Shown in pieces: positions 58,380 through 64,000 of a stretch of 64,000 bases of DNA (its first letter is position 1; every line of letters begins with the position of its first letter). The notes below the pieces were generated by a model. It ran no database searches and was not told the DNA's origin. It saw only the letters and a program-made list of their open reading frames with translations. Source of the stretch: Prinsepia uniflora (lineage: Eukaryota > Streptophyta > Magnoliopsida > Rosales > Rosaceae); assembly GCA_032719365.1 (NCBI GenBank), contig CM064868.1, positions 5,920,001-5,984,000 on the forward strand, read 5' to 3'. A program made the position numbers and the translations under genes.

Positions 58380-59740
58380 CGTTTCATTTCATTCTTTATT
58401 TTTTTTAATTACATATATTATTTAATTATTTGTCAAATATGTATTTAAATAATTATTTGGGTATTAATATTTGTCAAATAAATAATTATTTGGTATAAAT
58501 ATCATTTTTAATTACATATATCATTTATTATTTGGTATAAATATTTGTCAAATAAATAATTATTTAAATTTTATCTTAAATATTGTCAAATTCATATATT
58601 CATATATTTGGTATTAGGTAAACAATATGCCATAAACGTTTTTTTTAACAAAATTCAAAATTTATTATTAGGAAAATAATATGGTTTAATTCATATATTT
58701 AGTAATATTTGATAATATACTTGGTAATCATTTATTAAAAATAAATTTATCATTTATTAGTAAAATATGTTTTAGTAATGTATGTGCTAATATAAAATAT
58801 TGTTTAATTCATATATTTGGTAATATATTTGGTAATCATTTATTAATAATAAATTGATCATTTATTACTAAAAATATGTTTTAGTAATGTATATTTTAAT
58901 ATAAAATATGTGGTAATTCATATATTTGGTAATATTTGTTTTAATTTTTAATATATGTTTTATTAGAATATATATTAAAATTATGAATATATATGTTTTT
59001 GCTTCTTAATTTTTTATCATCAAAGTCTAACTTAGAATATATGTTCTAATTGATCAAATTTTATTATTATTTGTATATAATATGGCTTAATTCATATATT
59101 TGGTAATATTTGGTAATATATTTGGTAATCATTTATTAATAATAAATTGATCATTTATTACTAAAAATATGTTTTAGTAATGTATATTTTAATATAAAAT
59201 ATGAGGTAATTCATATATTTGGTAATATTTGTTTTAATTTATAATATATGTTTTATTTTAGAATATATATTAAAATTATGAATATATGTGTTTTTGCTCC
59301 TTAATTTTTAACTTAGAATATATGTTCTAATTGAAATAATTTTATTATTATTTGTGTTTTTATTATTATTAATTGTCATTATCAAATTCTAAGTATTTTC
59401 ATGCAAATAATATGGCTTAATTCATATATTTGGTAATGTATTTGGTAATCATTTATTATTAATAAATTTATCATTTATTACTAAATTATATTTTAGTAAT
59501 GTATGTTTTAATATGAAATATGGGATAATTCATATATTTGGTAATATTTGTTTTAATTTATAATATATGTTTTATTTTAGAATATATATTAAAATTATGA
59601 ATATATGTGTGTTTGTTCCTTAATTTTTTATCATCATCAAAGTCTAACTTAGAATATATGTTCTAATTGAAATAATTTTATTATTATTTGTATTTTCATT
59701 ATTATTATTATTTGTCATTGTCAAATTCTCATTATTTTTC
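58380..59740 (+). repeat. AT-rich tandem repeats upstream of the hAT transposase
   Basis: A unit of roughly 280-330 bp recurs, marked by TTCATATATTTGGTAATAT followed by TTGGTAATCATTTATTA, with starts near 58798, 59080 and 59408 and a partial copy near 58680. It lies between the GC-rich leader-like segment (58160-58350) and the transposase start. No coding signal is seen. Confidence 0.75.
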
Positions 59741-59761
59741 ATGTATCTTAGATTTCATAAA

Positions 59762-62550
59762 ATGGCTAGTGGAAGTCCAAGTGATAGCCGCCCAAGACCT
59801 GGACGAGTTGATCCAGCATGGAAATATGCCATTGCAATTCCTGGAAATAAAAACGGTGTCATATGTTCGTTTTGTCAACATCAGTTTCAGAGTGGAGGCA
59901 TAACACGATTAAAGTTTCATTTAGCAGGTTTTGATCCGAAAAAAAATGTTCAAAAATGCAAAGACATACCTAAAGCTATTAGGGATGAGGTCAGAGCATG
60001 GATCAAAAGTAAAGATACTGCTAAACAGACTAAGAATATGATTGGGGAGAATATACGAGCTGGCTTGAGAGGAGATCCACTCGACACTCAACAGAGCATT
60101 CAGATTAACGATAGCGATGATGAAGAGGATGATGACGGATTCGCTTATCCACCAGATGTGCATAGATCTGAGAGAGCAGCATATCGCTTTGCTGTAAATG
60201 CATCGAGAGATGAGGCACGACGAAGTGTCGACAATTATGGAGTTGGGTCCATGCGTGGTGCTCAAGGAGGCAGTAGCAGTCGTCAACCACCGCAACAGAT
60301 GCGTCGATCACAAAGTTTGCGTGATCCATTTTCAATTCCTCCCGAACCAAAACTCTACAAAACCGCACGAAGTCAACAGAAGACTGTAAAATCGATGTGG
60401 AAAGGGACGAAAGAGAAGTTGGGTCGATACATAAGCAAATTTTTTATATATGAAGGCGTGGCTCCAAATAAAGCCAACTCTCATCATTTTAAGAATATGA
60501 TCATTGAAGCCCAACGAGCAAGTATTTAATAAATTTATTTATTTATGATACATGTTTATTTAGCTTATGAAATAGCATTAAATGCTAACTTATGTTTTGA
60601 TTTGCAGGTGAAGGCGTGTCCACTCCTTCTCCATATGAAGTGAAAAATAAATATCTTCCTATGGAGTATGAAGAAATGACGGCGTATGTGGAGCAACAAA
60701 AGCGACACTGGGAAACTTATGGATGTACCATAATGTGCGATGGTTGGACCGGTCCAACGAAGTTATCCATAATTAACTTCATGGTATATAGTAAGGGTTC
60801 AACTGTATTTCTCAGGTCAGTTGATTCTTCCAAATTTCATAAAGACTATGTGTACATAGGAAATTTGTTGAAGGAAGTTGTTCAGGAGGTTGGAGTACAA
60901 AATGTTGTACAGATCGTTACTGATAATGGGTCGAACTTCAAAAAGGCTGGAAAAGAACTGATGAAGACTTATCCGCTCTATTGGACTCCTTGTGCAGCCC
61001 ATTGTATCGACCTAATATTTGAAGATATTGGGAAGAATGAGACAATGGCGCTCATCATAAAAAATGCTAGGCAGGTAACTAACTACATCTATAATCATCT
61101 ATGGTTACTTGCTCAGATGCATGAATTTTGTCAAGGAGACTTGGTTCGTCCTGGTGAAACTCGGTTCGCAACCAACTATATTTGTATAAACAGTATAGTT
61201 AAACATAAAGTTGGCCTTAGAAGGTTGTTTGCCAGTGATCAATGGCATGGTAGCCCATTGAGTAGGAAAGTGGAAGGCAAAAGGGTTGAGTCTCATATCC
61301 TCGACCAAAGATTCTGGGAGTCCTTGGAGATGATGCAATCAATATATGAACCATTATATTGCATCCTCCGAATTGTTGATACAGAGGTAGTCCCAACCAT
61401 GCCAACCCTGTATGATATGTTCAATCGAATGAAAGAAAAGATAACCCATCTTAAAGGGAAGAAGTGGGTCCTTAAAATCATACAGGAGCGATGGGAAAAA
61501 ACATTAGTACATCCTTTACATGCTGCTGGTATATTTCTATCTTATTGAACTTGTTAATATTTTATTTTATTGTTGTTTACTAAGCAAAGTTCATTCATGA
61601 TTTGCAGCTTATTACTTGAATCCCCGATATCAATATCAAGCAAGTATTGGGTATGACTCCTTCCTTGTCCAATCAGTTCAACAAGTATTCCTCAAACTGA
61701 ATCCAAATGGACAAGTGGGTTTACAAAATTTTGGAGTAGACGTAAGTTCACTACCATATATGAATCTTGATGAGTTATTTTGAATCTTGATGAGTTATTT
61801 CGAATCTGTACATCTATGGCATTATATTAACATCGGCCTTAATGTAGTTGATCAACTTTAGAGATGGTCGGAAAACATTTCGTTCACCTATGGCTGTACA
61901 ATCACGAACAAAAATGCCCCCAGGTATATTACTTGCATTTAACTTGATATTCTATGACTTAGCACTTTATAATGCCTCTTACATTAAACTTGATATTGAC
62001 AGCTGAGTGGTGGGAACTATATGGCCAAGCTTCTCCCAGCTTGCAACAAATTGATGTTCGTATATTATCACAAACGGCATCATCTTCGGCATGTGAGAGA
62101 AATTGGAGTACATTTGCTTTAATTCATACAAAGCAACGAAATCGTCTCGCATATTCTAAGTTAGAACAACTTGTTTTCTGTTATTACAACATGAAACTCA
62201 AGTTAAGAGATGAAGAAGCCGAAGCCGGTAAAGTTGTGGAAGAAGACTACGTTGACCTGTTGGAAATTGCAGGTCAACATGTGGAAGGTAATGAGGCTGA
62301 TCCACTTCAAGCATAGATTATGCCAGCTCACTTGGATGATGATAGTGGAAGGCCTGACCCTCGAGTAGCACATCTTGCTAGTGAACACGGTGTTAATGTC
62401 GATAGAGTGCTATCTGAAGAAGTGGGGAGTGAGGACGTAGGAAGTGAGCGGACAATGTCTTCATGGGAAAGATCAATGCTTGGTTCTACCGGTAGACGTG
62501 ACTTACGAGCTGATGCTACTAGTAAGGGACTTCATCAAAATAAATCTCCA

Positions 62551-62584
<34 letters not shown>

Positions 62585-62688
62585 GAGATGATGTTGAGAC
62601 AAACGATGAAGACAAGGATGACGGAGGGGATGATGACGGGGGAAATGAACATGTAACCGATACATATGCACCCTTGAGCCCTATATAA
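59762..62688 (+). CDS. hAT transposase (BED finger, DUF659, hAT C-terminal dimerisation)
   Basis: Five exons can be placed. Exon 1 (59762-about 60521; start MASGSPSDSRPRPGRVDPAW; an upstream in-frame ATG lies at 59741) has a BED zinc finger (ICSFCQHQF...LKFHLAG) and an acidic linker. Exon 2 (about 60609-61528) has DUF659 and catalytic positions: CDGWTG (Asp codon 60739-60741), VTDNGSNF (Asp codon 60922-60924), CAAHCIDL. Exons 3 (about 61608-61741) and 4 (about 61849-61921) follow. Exon 5 (about 62002 on) has WWELYG, SQTASSSACERNWSTF (Glu near 62095) and the dimerisation tail. GT-AG borders fit all four introns. A single in-frame TAG at 62314-62316 precedes a same-frame tail to 62688 with an Asp run; Trp (TGG) may be the original codon. 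Otherwise no break is seen, so the enzyme may be functional if the tail is dispensable. Confidence 0.85.
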
Positions 62689-62924
62689 CCATTATTGGGT
62701 ACTGATGATGCACCCTTGGCCACCATCAGTATGTATATTTTATACTTTAGTGGTCGGCAGATCTATATTCCATCATATGATTCATCATATATTTATCATA
62801 TCAAAGTCATTTTATAGTTTTTATTAGTCCTATATAACCATTATTGGGTACTTAAGTGTTTGCCAAAGTTTCATTCCAAATTTCCGTCATTTGGACCCAA
62901 TTTCCGTCATTTTTGTTGATCGTA

Positions 62925-63009
62925 AACGATATCGATATCGATATTTGGGGCGAGATATCCGTAAATTCGGCGAGCGATATATCCGTCGATATCGATATTT
63001 TCATCCTTA
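62925..63009. repeat. Right terminal and subterminal region of hAT
   Basis: Contains two TTTCCGTCATTT repeats just upstream, a GATATCGATATCGATATT tract and the terminal inverted repeat ending CATCCTTA at 63009. Its relative in inverted orientation lies at about 500-740. Confidence 0.75.
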
Positions 63010-63181
63010 GTCATCAGTTGTGTTCATGTTGGGAAATGATGCCGCAGTTCCTTCACCAAGACAACCTGGATTTTTGTTGAAGAGAAGCTATCATACCGGT
63101 GGAGACCCATCAGCCAGCACTGAAGGAGCTAACTCTATAAATGATGTCACTGTCACATGTACAGAAATACAACCTCGCTAG

Positions 63182-64000
63182 TGAGGGGCCTGCCTATATA
63201 GCCTAGAGCTAGTTTGCTAAGGTTAATTTCCAAATATATTCTTTAGTTTAACAGATTAATATTCATATCTATAATTAAACAGACAAAAAATTGTCTACAT
63301 CACACGCATTAATCGACTAACCCTAACTACGCTTGAACCGATCAACAGCTATTCAGTCGGTGACTCGGACTTTTCATGGATTAACCATTAAACAGAAGTG
63401 GTATGATCAGAGCAAGCAAGAGGCTGAGAATTTTCAAGCAGTCTCATCCATCACTCACTTTCCTCTGTGAAACCCAATAATCCACGCCATCGCTTTCTAT
63501 TTGTACAACCTGTCATTTTCCGAGCTAGCTCTTCTTTTGGCCCAACCTTTTCCTCAATTAATATTGGAAAATAAAAGCTGGGATATCTTTAATTTAATTA
63601 TTGACAATTAAATTGATATTTAATATTTAGATAATATAATTTCTTTCGGATTATAAAATTAAGCTTTATTTATATTGGAGAATAAATTATAAGTTTGTTT
63701 AAGTAGCAATAAAGTGATAACTAAATTACTCATACACGACCATCAGTATGTATATTTTACCGTCGATGTTTTCGTTATGCATCAGTTGCCTAAAATTTGT
63801 GAGAACGACCTCTTCTTAATTTACAATTCTTAACAAATTAATCATTGATTTATTAATAGTTTTCATTAATTTCTATTTTACTATTGATTTTAAGTTCGTA
63901 TTTCCTCGTACTTGACCTAAATTATAAGTATTGTTTGGAGAAGCAATATAATATATATATATATATATATACGTTCTATTCATACACGTACATATGTAAC
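63182..64000. other. Interval downstream of K4, no gene seen
   Basis: AT-rich sequence after the K4 stop, with a (TA)n run at about 63948-63970. The first 100 bp may be the K4 3' untranslated region. No further feature is supported. Confidence 0.5.

Larger units (their letters stand above)
54710..63009 (+). mobile_element. Complete 8.3-kb hAT transposon inserted in K4
   Basis: The terminal inverted repeats read CACTGATGAAAATATCG at the left and TAAGGATGAAAATATCG at the right (minus strand): 14 of 17 positions match, and the last 13 match without a break. The 8-bp TSD is perfect. It contains subterminal palindromic repeats, solo LTR H (about 55247-58158, minus), an AT-rich tandem array and a multi-exon transposase. 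It disrupts the last exon of K4 only 20 bp downstream of the LINE's 3' TSD start, so it came after the LINE or independently of it. Confidence 0.92.
48115..63181 (+). pseudogene. K4: G-type lectin S-receptor-like kinase pseudogene with three insertions
   Basis: Exon remnants: S-domain and PAN (about 48125-48702; VTDDSIFPRMVLDEPGVIE, CDFYGNCGPNSNCDPY, CEQECLRNCSCMAY), membrane exon (about 48988-49120), ATP-lysine exon (about 50632-50955; EIAVKRLAKNS), catalytic exon (about 51019-51255; IIQRDLKASNVLLD, DFGMTRIFG), activation-segment exon (about 51359-51507), and a last exon split in three (about 51584-51719, 54678-54709, 63010-63181; ending NDVTVTCTEIQPR). Breaks: no lectin N-terminus, TAG at 48170-48172, shifts near 48520 and 49030, no glycine-loop exon, a 55-bp triplication with TGA in each unit, HRD changed to QRD, a shift near 51470, a 4-bp insertion near 51620, plus a LINE and a hAT in the last exon. 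The last exon tail itself reads open to 63181. Confidence 0.9.

Noticed and set aside
59921..60368. Minus-strand frames of 87-124 codons
   Set aside because: Antisense shadows of transposase exon 1.
1..64000. tRNA, rRNA or organellar insertions
   Set aside because: No cloverleaf with A/B boxes and no rRNA-like or plastid-like stretch was recognised by eye; the TGGTATCAGAGC match is a retrotransposon primer site.

Overview
This is a stretch of plant (eudicot) nuclear genome. The clues are split kinase genes with GT-AG introns, G-type lectin S-receptor-like kinase (SRK-like) sequences, a Ty1/Copia element, L1-type LINEs, a BED-finger hAT transposon, and long LTRs of the 'TGTAACGACCCG' kind with an initiator-tRNA-Met primer site. 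A Rosaceae-like woody plant is possible, but the sequence alone does not prove it. I see no gene in the window that is clearly intact and host-owned.

Region 1 (about 1-30 kb) is nearly all one LTR retrotransposon family. I resolve ten LTRs of this family in the whole window: eight solo LTRs plus the two LTRs of one full-length element. Nearly all have their own 5-bp target-site duplication (TSD), so the nesting can be read directly. Solo LTR A (1173-7167) contains minus-strand solo LTR A' (2616-5639). Solo LTR B (8103-28333, only about 2.9 kb once insertions are removed) contains solo LTRs C (8381-10885), D (11769-14341) and F (15454-27710). F contains the full-length element G (17041-26476). 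G has two 2.86-kb LTRs, a primer binding site and a polypurine tract, but no gag-pol, so it is a LARD-like non-autonomous element. Two further solo LTRs sit inside other transposons downstream: E (31213-34033, in a LINE remnant) and H (about 55247-58158, minus strand, in the hAT).

Region 2 (about 30-63 kb) is a decayed cluster of SRK-like receptor kinase genes. K1 (+, 30-35.4 kb) is cut by a LINE carrying LTR E. K2 (-, 35.9-38.2 kb) and K3 (+, 38.2-40.2 kb) meet head to head at a rearrangement junction. An isolated first exon (-, 41.9-42.2 kb) and a decayed minus-strand Copia element (about 42.5-48.1 kb, with an 899-bp TIR element in its LTR) follow. K4 (+, 48.1-63.2 kb) has lost its glycine-loop exon, has a prohibitin processed pseudogene in that place, and carries a LINE and an 8.3-kb hAT inserted 20 bp apart in its last exon. 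All kinase copies carry frameshifts, stops or deletions.

The most unusual signal is in the LTR family itself. Each LTR has a well-formed GTGAGT donor and a pyrimidine-tract CAG acceptor about 0.6-1.2 kb apart (insertions removed). The donor is complementary to a stretch roughly 25-40 nt upstream of the acceptor, and that pairing is kept by covariation. Between the two sites each subfamily carries a different amplified array of mini-hairpins whose stems change in a compensating way while the loop stays constant. This looks like a structured leader intron in a non-coding retrotransposon.
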